Notes: generated by a model from the letters alone, not told the origin. DNA of 64,000 nt from Sinomicrobium pectinilyticum (GCF_003725735.1 NZ_RJTM01000105.1:1-64000); one strand, 5' to 3'. Positions 52,951-62,450 are shown, counted from the first letter of the stretch. Numbers and translations are program-made.

Positions 52951-52981
52951 ATCCCCGCTTCGGGTTTACCAAAGCGGGGAT
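52951..52981 (-). terminator. Terminator of pgk
   Basis: On the minus strand ATCCCCGCTT (52972-52981) pairs with AAGCGGGGAT (52951-52960), followed by TGTTTATTTT. It lies about 35 bases after the pgk stop. Confidence 0.75.
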
Positions 52982-53015
52982 GTATTCTGTATTATTAACC
53001 AAGTAAAAACTTACC

Positions 53016-54206
53016 CTATTCTAAAATAGCGGCAATTCCCGGCAGTGTTTTTCCTTCCAGGCTTTCGAGCATAGCCCCGCCCCCGGTAGATACGTAACTC
53101 ACTTTATTTTCAAAACCGAACTGCTTTACAGCTGCTACGGAATCTCCTCCTCCAACAAGGGAAAAAGCTCCGTTTTTGGTCGCTTCTTCTATAGCATAAC
53201 CGATGGCTTTGGTTCCGTTCTGGAAATTCTCCATTTCAAAAACCCCGACAGGACCATTCCACAATATGGTTCTGGATTGTAGAATAACTCCTTTGAAATT
53301 CTCCAGAGTTTTAGGCCCGGCATCCAGTCCCTGCCACCCGTCAGGGATTTCATTTACGGCAACTTCCTGCGTATTGGCATCATTATTAAAGCCGTCCGCA
53401 GCAATAACATCTACAGGCAAATGTACTTTCACCCCTTTTTCTTCGGCCTTTTTCAGTATTTCCATAGCCAGATCCTGTTTGTCATCTTCGCAGATAGAAT
53501 CTCCTATCTTACCTCCCTGTGCTTTGATAAACGTATAGGTCATCCCTCCGCCTATGATAAGGTGGTCTATTTTATCCAGAATATTTTCAATGATCGTAAT
53601 CTTAGAAGACACTTTAGACCCCCCGAGTATGGCAGTAACGGGTTTTTCCCCGGTTTTCATCACTTTATCTATGCTTTCTATTTCTTTTGCCAGCAAATAC
53701 CCGAAACATTTACGGTCTTCGAAAAATTTTGCCACTATAGTAGTAGATGCATGGGCCCTGTGCGCAGTGCCGAAAGCGTCGTTTACATAAACATCCCCGA
53801 GTCTGGACAACTGTTCTGCAAAGGCCTCGTCCCCTTTTTCTTCTTCTCCGTGAAACCTCAGGTTTTCCAGCAGGAGTATTTCTCCGCTTTTCAGACTGGC
53901 CACAGCTTCCTCTGCTTTTTTCCCGACGCAGTCTTCCACAAAATTCACTTTAACACTAAGTATGTCAGACACCGCATTTACGATATGCTTTAAAGACATG
54001 GAATCCTGCCGTTGTCCTTTCGGCCGGCCGAGATGGCTCATCAATACGGCACTTCCTCCATCTTCAAGAATTTTAATAACCGTAGGTTTTGCAGCTTCTA
54101 TACGGGTAGTATCGGTCACGTTAAATTCCGCATCGAGGGGCACGTTAAAATCCACACGGATCAATGCTTTTTTTCCTTTAAAGTCAAAATCATCTATTGT
54201 CTTCAT
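53016..54206 (-). CDS. pgk: Phosphoglycerate kinase
   Basis: Glycolytic enzyme moving phosphate from 1,3-bisphosphoglycerate to ADP. The 396-residue product has the N-terminal RVDFNVPLD, the substrate-binding [36 protein letters not shown] and the nucleotide-binding [27 protein letters not shown] at the C-terminus. Length is standard. It is monocistronic, with its own -7 element and terminator. Confidence 0.98.
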   Translation of the reverse strand: MKTIDDFDFKGKKALIRVDFNVPLDAEFNVTDTTRIEAAKPTVIKILEDGGSAVLMSHLGRPKGQRQDSMSLKHIVNAVSDILSVKVNFVEDCVGKKAEEAVASLKSGEILLLENLRFHGEEEKGDEAFAEQLSRLGDVYVNDAFGTAHRAHASTTIVAKFFEDRKCFGYLLAKEIESIDKVMKTGEKPVTAILGGSKVSSKITIIENILDKIDHLIIGGGMTYTFIKAQGGKIGDSICEDDKQDLAMEILKKAEEKGVKVHLPVDVIAADGFNNDANTQEVAVNEIPDGWQGLDAGPKTLENFKGVILQSRTILWNGPVGVFEMENFQNGTKAIGYAIEEATKNGAFSLVGGGDSVAAVKQFGFENKVSYVSTGGGAMLESLEGKTLPGIAAILE

Positions 54207-54278
54207 AAAAGTATGTGTTTACGTATTTTTAAAGGGTTTTCCGCACCTTTGGATATATGTAGAGCCGGTACGAAAGCA

Positions 54279-54286
54279 CAAATGTA
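54279..54286 (-). promoter_or_regulatory. Candidate -7 element of pgk
   Basis: TACATTTG on the minus strand, a full TAnnTTTG match, 73 bases upstream of the pgk ATG. Confidence 0.4.
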
Positions 54287-54451
54287 AATAAATATTGGCT
54301 TGTAAAAATAGCGGTTTTATTAGAATAATGTTAAATCGGCATGGGATAGTACAGCAAATACATCGTCTGTTATCCTGTGACAGGACCGTAACCTGACGTC
54401 TGTAATTTATTACACCCGCATAAGAGACTATTTATATTCTTATAAACCCTT

Positions 54452-54459
54452 TATATTTG
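54452..54459 (+). promoter_or_regulatory. Candidate -7 element next to the delta-prime gene start codon
   Basis: TATATTTG, a full TAnnTTTG match, ends five bases before the ATG at 54464. A transcript starting seven bases downstream would begin at the start codon, suggesting a leaderless mRNA. Confidence 0.4.
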
Positions 54460-54463
54460 CCGT

Positions 54464-55609
54464 ATGCTATTCAAAGACATCCTTGGACAGGAACATATCA
54501 AAAAACATCTGACCGTTAGTGCGGAACAGGACAGAATACCGCATGCCCAATTGTTTGTAGGGGCGGAAGGAAGCGGCGTACTGCCCATGGCCATCGCCTA
54601 TGCACAGTATATACTGTGTGGCAATACGGGAGGGGAAAACAATACGGGATCGGAATCCTGTAACCTCAAATTTGATAATCTCGGCCACCCGGACCTTCAC
54701 TTTGCCTTTCCGGTCGCAGCCAACGGCAAGATAAAATCGCGCCCGGTAAGCAACAACTTCCTGGAGGAATGGCGACAGTTTGTCAAGGAACATCCTTACG
54801 GAACCCTGTTCGAATGGTACCAGATGCTCGGCATTGAAAACAAGCAGGGACAGATTGGCGTGGATGAAGCCCAGGAAATCGTAAAATCACTTTCGCTCAA
54901 ACCATACGAAGGCGGTTACAAGGTAATGATCATCTGGATGGCTGAAAAACTGAATACTTCTGCCGCCAACAAATTGCTGAAGCTCATTGAGGAGCCGCCA
55001 AACAAAACCCTGTTTATACTCATTGCGAAAGAGGAGGAACAGATTATACAAACCATCCTTTCGAGATGCCAGATCCTGCACTTTCCTCCGCTGGCAGAGG
55101 TTGCCGTCCGGGAAAGGCTTATAATTCAAGGTATTCCGGAAACCGATGCGCTAAAAATAGCACATCAGGCCAACGGGGATTACAACCGGGCCATGGTGCT
55201 GGCAGACAGGGATAACAGTGACCTTACTTTCGAAACCTGGTTTGTACAATGGGTACGGTCTGCATTCCGGGCCAAGGGAAATAAGGCAGCAATACACGAT
55301 CTGATAGCCTGGGGGGAGCAAATAGCCGCTACGGGAAGGGAAACACAGAAACTCTTTCTCAATTATTGCCTGGACGTATTCCGGCAGGCCCTTTTGCTCA
55401 ATTATAATGCCGGTTCACTGGTTTTTATGGAATTTCGTGTAGAAAATTTCAAGCTGGAAAAATTCGCTCCTTTCATAAGCGGTAATAACATCAACGAAAT
55501 TACACGTGAACTGCAGGATGCCATTTACCATATTGAACGCAACGGAAATTCGAAGATCGTACTTACGGACCTGTCCATAAAACTTACCCGTTTATTGCAC
55601 AAATACTGA
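54464..55609 (+). CDS. DNA polymerase III delta-prime-like clamp-loader subunit
   Basis: A 381-residue AAA+ family protein of the clamp loader. The N-terminus is FKDILGQEHIKKHLTVSAEQDRIPHAQLFVG. The expected Walker A loop is replaced by GAEGSGVL without the lysine, as in delta-prime subunits that do not bind ATP. Downstream features are IGVDEAQEIVKSLSLKPYEGGYKVMIIWMAEKLNTSAANKLLKLIEEPP and LSRCQILHFPPL (SRC motif). A zinc cluster with four Cys is not intact. It is likely co-transcribed with the DoxX gene. Confidence 0.9.
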   Translation: MLFKDILGQEHIKKHLTVSAEQDRIPHAQLFVGAEGSGVLPMAIAYAQYILCGNTGGENNTGSESCNLKFDNLGHPDLHFAFPVAANGKIKSRPVSNNFLEEWRQFVKEHPYGTLFEWYQMLGIENKQGQIGVDEAQEIVKSLSLKPYEGGYKVMIIWMAEKLNTSAANKLLKLIEEPPNKTLFILIAKEEEQIIQTILSRCQILHFPPLAEVAVRERLIIQGIPETDALKIAHQANGDYNRAMVLADRDNSDLTFETWFVQWVRSAFRAKGNKAAIHDLIAWGEQIAATGRETQKLFLNYCLDVFRQALLLNYNAGSLVFMEFRVENFKLEKFAPFISGNNINEITRELQDAIYHIERNGNSKIVLTDLSIKLTRLLHKY

Positions 55610-55628
55610 TATTCTCAAAAACAAGGCC

Positions 55629-56024
55629 ATGGAAAACCTCAGGGACAACAGCACCGAAATCCTCTTACTTCTGATCCTCATCGTAACTTTCGTGCAAAGC
55701 GGATTGGATAAAATAACGGACTGGAAAGGCAATATTGCATGGCTTCGCGAACACTTTGCCCGGACTTTCCTGAAAAATATGATACCGTTTTCCGTAGCGG
55801 TGATACTTATACTGGAGATCATTGCCGGATTGCTTTGTATATTGGGGCTAATCCGCATACTTACGGATAACGACACGACTTTTGGTTTTTACGGTGCCGT
55901 TCTTTGCTGTGTCACTTTATTGCTCCTCCTTTTGGGACAACGGATCGCCAAAGATTATGAGGGTGCCCGGGGTATCGTCATCTATTTCATCCCGGCCATT
56001 TTTGCTGTTTACCTACTACAATAA
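55629..56024 (+). CDS. DoxX-like membrane protein
   Basis: A 131-residue protein with four hydrophobic helices (LLLLILIVTFVQSGLDKI; MIPFSVAVILILEIIAGLLCILG; FYGAVLCCVTLLLLLLG; IVIYFIPAIFAVYLL). This is the DoxX layout with the FVQSGLDKI motif. It starts 19 bases after the delta-prime gene and runs towards the S9 peptidase gene, 20 bases apart. The function is unknown. Confidence 0.85.
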   Translation: MENLRDNSTEILLLLILIVTFVQSGLDKITDWKGNIAWLREHFARTFLKNMIPFSVAVILILEIIAGLLCILGLIRILTDNDTTFGFYGAVLCCVTLLLLLLGQRIAKDYEGARGIVIYFIPAIFAVYLLQ

Positions 56025-56044
56025 CCGGCACCGTCTGCACCCGC

Positions 56045-57952
56045 TCATTTTTCAGCTACTTCTCCTTTCAGAAAGGTATCCAGGAAACTGCGTATTTCCC
56101 CGTATCCCCTGATTTCATTTTCTTTTTTAACAAACCCATGGCCTTCATCGGGAAATACGATATACTCCACAGGAATATTATTCTGTTCCATCGCCTCTAC
56201 GATCTCATCGGATTCTACCTGCAGCACGCGGGGGTCGTTGGCCCCCTGTAAAACCATTACCGGGTTTTTGATCTGGTCTGCATGAAAAAGCGGTGATATT
56301 GCACGTAGTCGTACGGAATCGGCGGTATTAGGGTCTCCCAGTTCTTCGTAGAGTGCCGTACGGAAGGATTCCCAGTACGGGGGAATAGACCTCAGCGTCC
56401 GCAACCAGTTGGTCACTCCGAAAATATTAACTCCTGCTTTAAATTCTTCCGGTTCAAAAGTCATTGCTGCCATGGTCATATACCCGCCATAGCTTCCTCC
56501 GATAATCCCTATTTTATCCGCATCTATATAGGGTTGTTCCTGCAACCACTTTTTACCCCATATACAGTCCTTGAGGTCTTTATCCCCGTGATTTTTGTCA
56601 TCCTTTTTGTAGAATGTTTTTCCATAGCCACTGCTCCCCCTGTTATTTACGGCAAGTATGGCGTAACCACTGTTCACAAGATATTGTATCAGTGAGGAAT
56701 ACCCTGTCCTGGACTGTCCCCCCGGTCCTCCGTGTACCCATACCAGGGCAGGTACCTTGTTTTCTTCTGTTGCGGTGTGGGGCTTGTAGTAAATTGCCGG
56801 TATTTCGAGGCCGTCAAAAGATTTGAAACGCACTACTTCTGCAGCAACTAGGTCATCCTTGTTAATTTGCGGGTTGAGCGTTTCTGTGAGCTTCTTCATT
56901 TCCCCGGTGTTAAAATCATAGATATACAGGTTATTGGGAGATTTTGAAGTCCCTACGGTCAGACGCATTTTATCTTCGCTTTCCGAAATACTTACCGCCA
57001 CGATGTCACCGTCCGGTATTTCGGGGAAATCCACCTCCTTTTCTGTCGTATTATCCAGTATTATCAGCGTATTCTTCCCGTCTTCATTAATGGCAACAAC
57101 CCTGTATTTTTCATTTTCACTTACATAGCTGTACATCACGTCCCAATCTGTTTTATACAAGGTAGTCCTGTTTCCTGTAGCCAGATCGTATTTAACGAGA
57201 TAGGAAAATTCGGCGTCGGCATCCGTGATATAGAAAAAATCTTTTCCGTCTTTACTGAAACCGGAACCGGAATAACTTCCGGGCTTTTCCGGATCGGATA
57301 TTTCCTTCATGTCCCCGGAATCCCTGTAATAGAGGAACAAGCGGTTTTCGCTGGTAGTCACGGACTTGCTCAATGCCATTATTTTCTCATCTTCGGACAT
57401 TCCGGAAAATTCGTAACCTTTCGTATTTTCATACAGCATTTCCTGTTTTTTGTCGGCCATCCTCATTTTATAAAGGTCAAAGTAGCGGGGATCTCGTTTA
57501 TTGGACAGGAAATACATGGATTTTTTGTCTTCACTCCACCCGGCAAAACCGGATTTGGCCTTTTCTCCCGGCGTAAGATCGGTCGTGGTACCTTCGGAAT
57601 CCAACAGGTAAATGTGGTTGATTTCGTTTCCTCCTTTGTCCGCAGAATATAACATCTCCCCTGTTCCGGGCACATATCCTATGGCAAAAAATGACTCTTC
57701 CGCAGAATTGGTTACCTGTTTTCTGAAACCGTCCTTAATATTAATTTCATACAGATTAAATATACCGGATTCATCACTACTCACCAACAATATGGATTCG
57801 TCATCGGAAAAGGCACCCCCGCTTATCCGGCTGTTACCATAAAACTGTTCTATGGTATATTCCTTTACTTTCACGGGTTCGGATTTTTTCCCTTTCTCCG
57901 TATTACAGGAAACCAGGAAAAATACGATCAGCAAAAACGAGAAGATCTTCAT
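56045..57952 (-). CDS. S9-family prolyl oligopeptidase-type peptidase, lipoprotein
   Basis: A 635-residue exported serine peptidase. Lipobox at VFFLVSC (residue about 16). The beta-propeller N-terminal domain (about 40-360) is followed by the alpha/beta hydrolase domain. The catalytic triad is readable: Ser487 in GGSYGGY, Asp in GANDPRV and His in DEGHGF. FKSFDGLEIPAIYYKP precedes the hydrolase domain. Monocistronic on the minus strand, convergent with the DoxX gene. Confidence 0.94.
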   Translation of the reverse strand: MKIFSFLLIVFFLVSCNTEKGKKSEPVKVKEYTIEQFYGNSRISGGAFSDDESILLVSSDESGIFNLYEINIKDGFRKQVTNSAEESFFAIGYVPGTGEMLYSADKGGNEINHIYLLDSEGTTTDLTPGEKAKSGFAGWSEDKKSMYFLSNKRDPRYFDLYKMRMADKKQEMLYENTKGYEFSGMSEDEKIMALSKSVTTSENRLFLYYRDSGDMKEISDPEKPGSYSGSGFSKDGKDFFYITDADAEFSYLVKYDLATGNRTTLYKTDWDVMYSYVSENEKYRVVAINEDGKNTLIILDNTTEKEVDFPEIPDGDIVAVSISESEDKMRLTVGTSKSPNNLYIYDFNTGEMKKLTETLNPQINKDDLVAAEVVRFKSFDGLEIPAIYYKPHTATEENKVPALVWVHGGPGGQSRTGYSSLIQYLVNSGYAILAVNNRGSSGYGKTFYKKDDKNHGDKDLKDCIWGKKWLQEQPYIDADKIGIIGGSYGGYMTMAAMTFEPEEFKAGVNIFGVTNWLRTLRSIPPYWESFRTALYEELGDPNTADSVRLRAISPLFHADQIKNPVMVLQGANDPRVLQVESDEIVEAMEQNNIPVEYIVFPDEGHGFVKKENEIRGYGEIRSFLDTFLKGEVAEK

Positions 57953-58333
57953 GGTTTGTTTTTAATTGGTTATTGTAACTATCTGACGATTAATGATGTT
58001 AGAAAGTTACGCTTTTTTTACATAAATTCTGAATTCCCTGGTTATACCTGATCACAAACCAATCATAAACAACTGATAATCAAAAATATGATATTTATAA
58101 GTGAAAAGTTTAGCGATTTTTTGATGTAGTTGTAATGAAGCCCAATCCTACTCCTGCCCGAGGGAATTCTTATTAAACCGTTCACTGTTCCATGTGTAAC
58201 AATGCTATATTTTCCGAAAAACCGATGTGGTTAAAGAAATTCGAGGAACTGCAACGGATAGCTGGACCTGAAATTAAAACAATAAAAAAGCCCGGTTGAA
58301 ACCGGGCCATTAAAATGAGATACCTTCAGCACT
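57953..58333. other. Gene-free stretch upstream of the S9 peptidase gene
   Basis: About 380 bases. It ends in a terminator for the Skp-like gene (58284-58307). The AT-rich part just after 57953 likely holds the S9 peptidase promoter. A 24-codon frame at 58225-58299 has no support. Confidence 0.5.
58284..58307 (-). terminator. Terminator of the Skp-like gene
   Basis: On the minus strand ACCCGGTTT-type arms GCCCGGT and ACCGGGC form a stem with a short loop, followed by a run of six T. Confidence 0.85.
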
Positions 58334-58849
58334 TTATTTTTTCTCCGAATACTTATCATTAAGTGCTTTCAGAATTTCCTTGGTAATGTCCTTGGTTTCT
58401 TCACCATACAGCACACTCCCGGCTTCATTTGCTCCCAGAATATAAGTATATCCGTTATTTTTACCGTAATCTTTAATAAATTCACGTACCTTTTTTACCA
58501 GAGAATCGATTTGCTCCTGGCTGTCCTGCTGCAACTGCATTTCTTCCTGCTGTACCTGTTGCTGTATCTGTTGCCTCTTTTGCATCAGTTGCTCATACTT
58601 TTCCTGAGCTTTGTTCTGTGCCATTTTGGATGCTTCTGCCTGGAAAGCCTGGGCTTCGGATTGCAGGGCCCTGGAAAGGCTGTCTGTCTTTTTCTCAAAA
58701 GTTTCGAGCTTGCCTTTGAATTTTGCTTCTATATCTTTCTTCTCCTGGTAATCATTGATAAGGGTCGTATTATCCACATAAGCTATTTTATCCTGCTGAC
58801 AGGAAAACAATCCAAATAAAGCCACTCCGGCTATGAAAATTTTTTTCAT
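58334..58849 (-). CDS. OmpH/Skp-like periplasmic chaperone with lipobox
   Basis: A 171-residue protein of the OmpH (Skp) family, a chaperone for outer-membrane proteins. The signal peptide MKKIFIAGVALFGLFSC ends in a lipobox-like LFSC, so the protein may be lipidated rather than soluble. The body is a long coiled coil rich in Gln (KYEQLMQKRQQIQQQVQQEEMQ), then the conserved C-terminal VREFIKDYGKNNGYTYILGANEAGSVLYGE. It has its own -7 element and terminator. Confidence 0.92.
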   Translation of the reverse strand: MKKIFIAGVALFGLFSCQQDKIAYVDNTTLINDYQEKKDIEAKFKGKLETFEKKTDSLSRALQSEAQAFQAEASKMAQNKAQEKYEQLMQKRQQIQQQVQQEEMQLQQDSQEQIDSLVKKVREFIKDYGKNNGYTYILGANEAGSVLYGEETKDITKEILKALNDKYSEKK

Positions 58850-58871
58850 CGGTTTTAAATTTGTTTACACG

Positions 58872-58879
58872 CAAAAATA
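58872..58879 (-). promoter_or_regulatory. Candidate -7 element of the Skp-like gene
   Basis: TATTTTTG on the minus strand, a full match to TAnnTTTG, about 22 bases before the ATG. Confidence 0.45.
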
Positions 58880-59118
58880 GGAAAGTTTTCAAACCGGCAT
58901 CTTTCGGCAGGTTTAATTTTTTAACAGATCCGGTTTTTTCCTTTCTTCCTTCTGTTTTTATTGATGTAAAGCAATATAACAAATATTTATTTACCTAAAC
59001 AGGAATATAATTAAAAGCTATTAAAAACAGCCTTAATAAATACGATCTGGGAACGAATCCCTGCTATGTCAAGACATAGGCCTGCTCCGTCCGAGAAAGT
59101 GGCTTAAATCGCTTTATT

Positions 59119-59985
59119 TTACTTATTTAATTGTTTTATGACATAAATGAAGGAAGAATATTCGCCGGACCTCAAAGCTTTTTGATTTGAGCGCCACCCG
59201 GTGTAGAATGCACGGAAAAAATTCATTTTTCCGGTTTTATATTTTTCAGAAAGCAGGCTTACGTAAAAGGCATCAAACTTCATCGGGATCTTACGGATAA
59301 CTTTCATTCCTCTTTCCTCAAAAAGCAATGTCATGGTTTCCGAAGAAAAATGCCAAAGGTGACGGGGTACATCGTATGCCGCCCAGAATTCTCCGTAATG
59401 GGAAGCATCGAAAGAGCGAAAGTTGGGAACGGCAACGAAAAGTGTCCCGTTGTCTTTAAGCATTTTTTTTATTTGCCGCAGCTGCATTTCCAGATCCGGG
59501 ACATGTTCGAGGACATGCCACATGGTTATTACATCATATCCGGAAATATTTTCTTCTACAAAGGAAGCATCGGAATGTTCCCGTAACGGGATTCCCTTTT
59601 CGGCCGATCTTTTTCTGGCGGAAGCATTCGGTTCTATCCCCTCCACTTTCCAGCCGTCATTTTTTGCCACGTTTAGAAAATCTCCCGTACCCGCACCGAT
59701 ATCCAGAAGTTTTCCTTTTTCCGGGTTTTCGGAAAGAATATATTTCAGCTTTTGTTTCAGTGCGTAATTTTTTACCAGGTGATATACTTTCTCAAACAAA
59801 CTTCTTTTAGAATCCGTGTGAGAAATATAATCTTCACTCTGATAATATGCGGGCAGCTTTTCGGCATCCGGTGCAGGATAAGTGCGAAGCATTTTATATT
59901 TCTCATCCCAAAGCAGAGAAAAAATCTCACCGCTTACGGTATGGTCTTTACATTTCAGATAAACGGAATTTTCGGTTTTGTCCAT
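59119..59985 (-). CDS. Class I SAM-dependent methyltransferase
   Basis: A 288-residue methyltransferase. It begins DKTENSVYLKCKDHTVSGEIFSLLWDEKYKMLRT. The SAM-binding motif I is GKLLDIGAGTGDFLNVA near residues 90-105, followed by VEGIEPNASARK and the post-motif VITMWHVLEHVPD. The C-terminal part resembles methyltransferases acting on lipids or sugars. It is the last gene of a likely operon, two bases after the lipoprotein gene. The substrate is not known. Confidence 0.88.
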   Translation of the reverse strand: MDKTENSVYLKCKDHTVSGEIFSLLWDEKYKMLRTYPAPDAEKLPAYYQSEDYISHTDSKRSLFEKVYHLVKNYALKQKLKYILSENPEKGKLLDIGAGTGDFLNVAKNDGWKVEGIEPNASARKRSAEKGIPLREHSDASFVEENISGYDVITMWHVLEHVPDLEMQLRQIKKMLKDNGTLFVAVPNFRSFDASHYGEFWAAYDVPRHLWHFSSETMTLLFEERGMKVIRKIPMKFDAFYVSLLSEKYKTGKMNFFRAFYTGWRSNQKALRSGEYSSFIYVIKQLNK

Positions 59986-59987
59986 TC

Positions 59988-60503
59988 TTACAGGGAACTT
60001 AGATATTCGGTTTTGAGTTCTTTCAGGTAATTAAGCAAAAGGTCATAGTGTAATGAATTTACAGAAAGGCAATCGTCTTCATATGCCGAAGAAATCCTGA
60101 TGGCAATATAGTGACGGATATCCATATCCTCATCATTGTCGTCATCCTTATTCCGGATACCTGTCAGATCTATATAAGAATCGGAAAGGATAAGGTTGTT
60201 TACCCGGACATCAAAAGTTTGATCATTCAATACTACTTCATATCGGTCACCATATCTGTACGGAAATAATTCATATTTATTTTCCAGAAACTTTTCAAAC
60301 TGTGTTTTTCGTTTCGGGTTTTCAAAGACAAAGATATGCTCCCTGAATTTTATTCTTTTATCTATTTCTTTTGCCTTGCTCACTTCATAATTTGAAATAC
60401 GCGGAGCCATGCGCAACGGAATACACCCGTGTATTAAAAAAAACAACCCCAGTAAACAGAGGGGTTGACAAAGGTGTTTCACGTGGAACGATCGTTTTTT
60501 CAT
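59988..60503 (-). CDS. Small lipoprotein encoded partly by a parS-like site
   Basis: A 171-residue protein with a signal and lipobox (FFLIHGC, Cys near residue 27), acting in the envelope. The body is mixed alpha/beta (EHIFVFENPKRKTQFEKFLENKYELFPY... YEVVLNDQTFDVRVNNLILSDSYIDLTGI). The family is not recognised. The N-terminus MKKRSFHVKHLC is unusual for a signal peptide because FHVKH is encoded by a parS-like site (60475-60490), so the region may be constrained by DNA binding. It is 10 bases after mnmG and two bases before the methyltransferase gene. Confidence 0.78.
   Translation of the reverse strand: MKKRSFHVKHLCQPLCLLGLFFLIHGCIPLRMAPRISNYEVSKAKEIDKRIKFREHIFVFENPKRKTQFEKFLENKYELFPYRYGDRYEVVLNDQTFDVRVNNLILSDSYIDLTGIRNKDDDNDEDMDIRHYIAIRISSAYEDDCLSVNSLHYDLLLNYLKELKTEYLSSL
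60475..60490. promoter_or_regulatory. parS-like ParB-binding site, third copy
   Basis: TGTTTCACGTGGAACG matches the consensus TGTTNCACGTGNAACA at 15 of 16 positions if N is free. It lies inside the lipoprotein coding region. Confidence 0.7.
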
Positions 60504-60513
60504 CCTGTTTTGT

Positions 60514-62385
60514 CTATCTCCCCATATAAACGAGCATCACACTGATATCGCTCGGGGATACGCCGCTTATCCTCGAAGCCTGGGAAAGTGTAGCCGGGCG
60601 AATGCCTTTTAATTTTTCTCTTGCCTCGAACGAAAGCGATTTTAATTTGTCGTAATCAAAATTAGAAGGAATGGTAATATCTTCCAGGCGGTTCAATTTA
60701 TCTGCATTATTTTTTTCCTTCTCGATATACCCGGAATACTTTACCTGTATTTCTGTTTGCTCCATCACTTCCTTATCCAGGTCATTTTCCTCAACATATT
60801 TTCTCACCTCCCCTACCCGGAGCATATCTTCCATCGTGATATTGGGACGGGAAAAAACCTTGTACATTTTATCTGATTGTTTCATCAGGGAAGATCCTTT
60901 TTCTTCAAGAACAGGGTTCATTTCGGACGGTTCTACACTCGTCTCCCTGAAAAAACCGATAAAAGCATCGGCACCTGATCTTTTCCTTTCCATACGGCGC
61001 AACCTGTCTTCTGATGCCAGCCCTATGGCATGTGCTTTCGGGGTGAGTCGAAAATCGGCATTATCCTGTCTCAGCAGCGTCCGGTATTCTGCCCTGGACG
61101 TAAACATACGGTATGGTTCTTCGGTGCCTTTGGTGATAAGATCATCGATAAGAACACCTATATAAGCTTCGTTCCTTTTTAGTATGAAGGGTTCTTTTTC
61201 GTATACTTTCAGGTGTGCATTAATGCCTGCCATCAATCCCTGGGACGCCGCTTCTTCATACCCTGTGGTACCATTTATCTGCCCGGCGAAAAACAGGTTT
61301 TCCACCAGCTTGGTCTCCAGCGTATGTTTTAGTTGTGTAGGCGGAAAGTAATCGTATTCTATGGCATAACCGGGGCGGAAGAATTTTACCTGTTCAAAGC
61401 CGCTTACGGAACGCAGGGCTTTGAACTGTACATCTTCGGGCAGGGATGTGGAAAAACCATTTACATATACTTCCACCGTATTCCACCCCTCGGGTTCTAC
61501 GAATATCTGATGCCTATCCTTATCGGCAAAACGGTTTATCTTATCTTCTATAGAAGGACAGTACCTGGGGCCTATACTCTTTATTCTCCCATTAAACATA
61601 GGGGAACGATCGAAGCCTTCCCGGAGCAGATCGTGTACTTCCGGACTGGTATAGGTCATATAACAGGAACGCTGCTTCTCGAGAGGCCGGGTCTTATCGG
61701 AATAGGAGAATTTTTCCGGCACATCATCTCCGGGTTGTTCCTGCATCCTGGAATAATCCAGCGATCTTCCGTCAACTCTCGGCGGGGTCCCCGTTTTCAT
61801 TCTTCCGGCATCAAATCCGAGTTCGATCAGGTCTTCCGTAATTCCGGTTGCCGCCCGCTCCCCTGCCCGGCCGCCTCCGAACTGTTTTTCTCCGATATGG
61901 ATAAGTCCATTCAGAAAAGTACCATTGGTAAGGACCACTGCTTTTGCCTTTACTTCAATACCCAGGGAGGTTTTTACCCCGGTGATTTTCCCGTTTTCTA
62001 CTATTAATCCGGATACCATTTCCTGGTAGAAATCCAGATTAGACGTCTGTTCCAGCATCAATCTCCATTCTTCCGCAAAGCGCATCCGGTCAGATTGTGC
62101 CCGCGGGCTCCACATTGCCGGTCCCTTCGATTTGTTCAGCATTTTAAACTGAATTGCGGTGCGGTCCGTTACTATTCCGCTATATCCTCCCATAGCATCG
62201 ATCTCCCGGACGATTTGTCCTTTGGCTATTCCTCCCATGGCAGGGTTGCAGGACATTTGTGCAATGTTCTGCAGGTTCATTGTAATCAGCAGGGTCCTGG
62301 ACCCCATATTGGCCGCTGCCGCGGCAGCTTCCGAACCGGCATGGCCCGCTCCTACTACAATAACATCATACGTTCTGTCAAACAT
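60514..62385 (-). CDS. mnmG: tRNA uridine 5-carboxymethylaminomethyl modification enzyme MnmG
   Basis: FAD-dependent subunit that, with MnmE, modifies U34 of several tRNAs. The 623-residue protein opens with YDVIVVGAGHAGSEAAAAAANMG (FAD dinucleotide motif) and has CNPAMGGIAKGQIVREIDAMGG. NLFFAGQINGTTGYEEAASQG and the C-terminal tRNA-binding region ending RISGVSPSDISVMLVYMG complete it. It is the classic gidA gene, often close to the replication origin and to parS. Two parS sites lie in its upstream region. Confidence 0.98.
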   Translation of the reverse strand: MFDRTYDVIVVGAGHAGSEAAAAAANMGSRTLLITMNLQNIAQMSCNPAMGGIAKGQIVREIDAMGGYSGIVTDRTAIQFKMLNKSKGPAMWSPRAQSDRMRFAEEWRLMLEQTSNLDFYQEMVSGLIVENGKITGVKTSLGIEVKAKAVVLTNGTFLNGLIHIGEKQFGGGRAGERAATGITEDLIELGFDAGRMKTGTPPRVDGRSLDYSRMQEQPGDDVPEKFSYSDKTRPLEKQRSCYMTYTSPEVHDLLREGFDRSPMFNGRIKSIGPRYCPSIEDKINRFADKDRHQIFVEPEGWNTVEVYVNGFSTSLPEDVQFKALRSVSGFEQVKFFRPGYAIEYDYFPPTQLKHTLETKLVENLFFAGQINGTTGYEEAASQGLMAGINAHLKVYEKEPFILKRNEAYIGVLIDDLITKGTEEPYRMFTSRAEYRTLLRQDNADFRLTPKAHAIGLASEDRLRRMERKRSGADAFIGFFRETSVEPSEMNPVLEEKGSSLMKQSDKMYKVFSRPNITMEDMLRVGEVRKYVEENDLDKEVMEQTEIQVKYSGYIEKEKNNADKLNRLEDITIPSNFDYDKLKSLSFEAREKLKGIRPATLSQASRISGVSPSDISVMLVYMGR

Positions 62386-62450
62386 GCCTAAGCTTTATTT
62401 TGTATTATTATACACTTTAAAATCCAGTATTCCACATAAGAAACATCCAC

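Noticed and set aside
58225-58299. 24-codon frame MWLKKFEELQRIAGPE before the Skp terminator
   Set aside because: Too short, no start-site signal, and it runs into a terminator hairpin of the opposite strand.
58770-58778. DnaA-box-like TTATCCACA in the Skp-like gene
   Set aside because: A single copy inside a coding region is expected by chance; no cluster, so it is not an origin.
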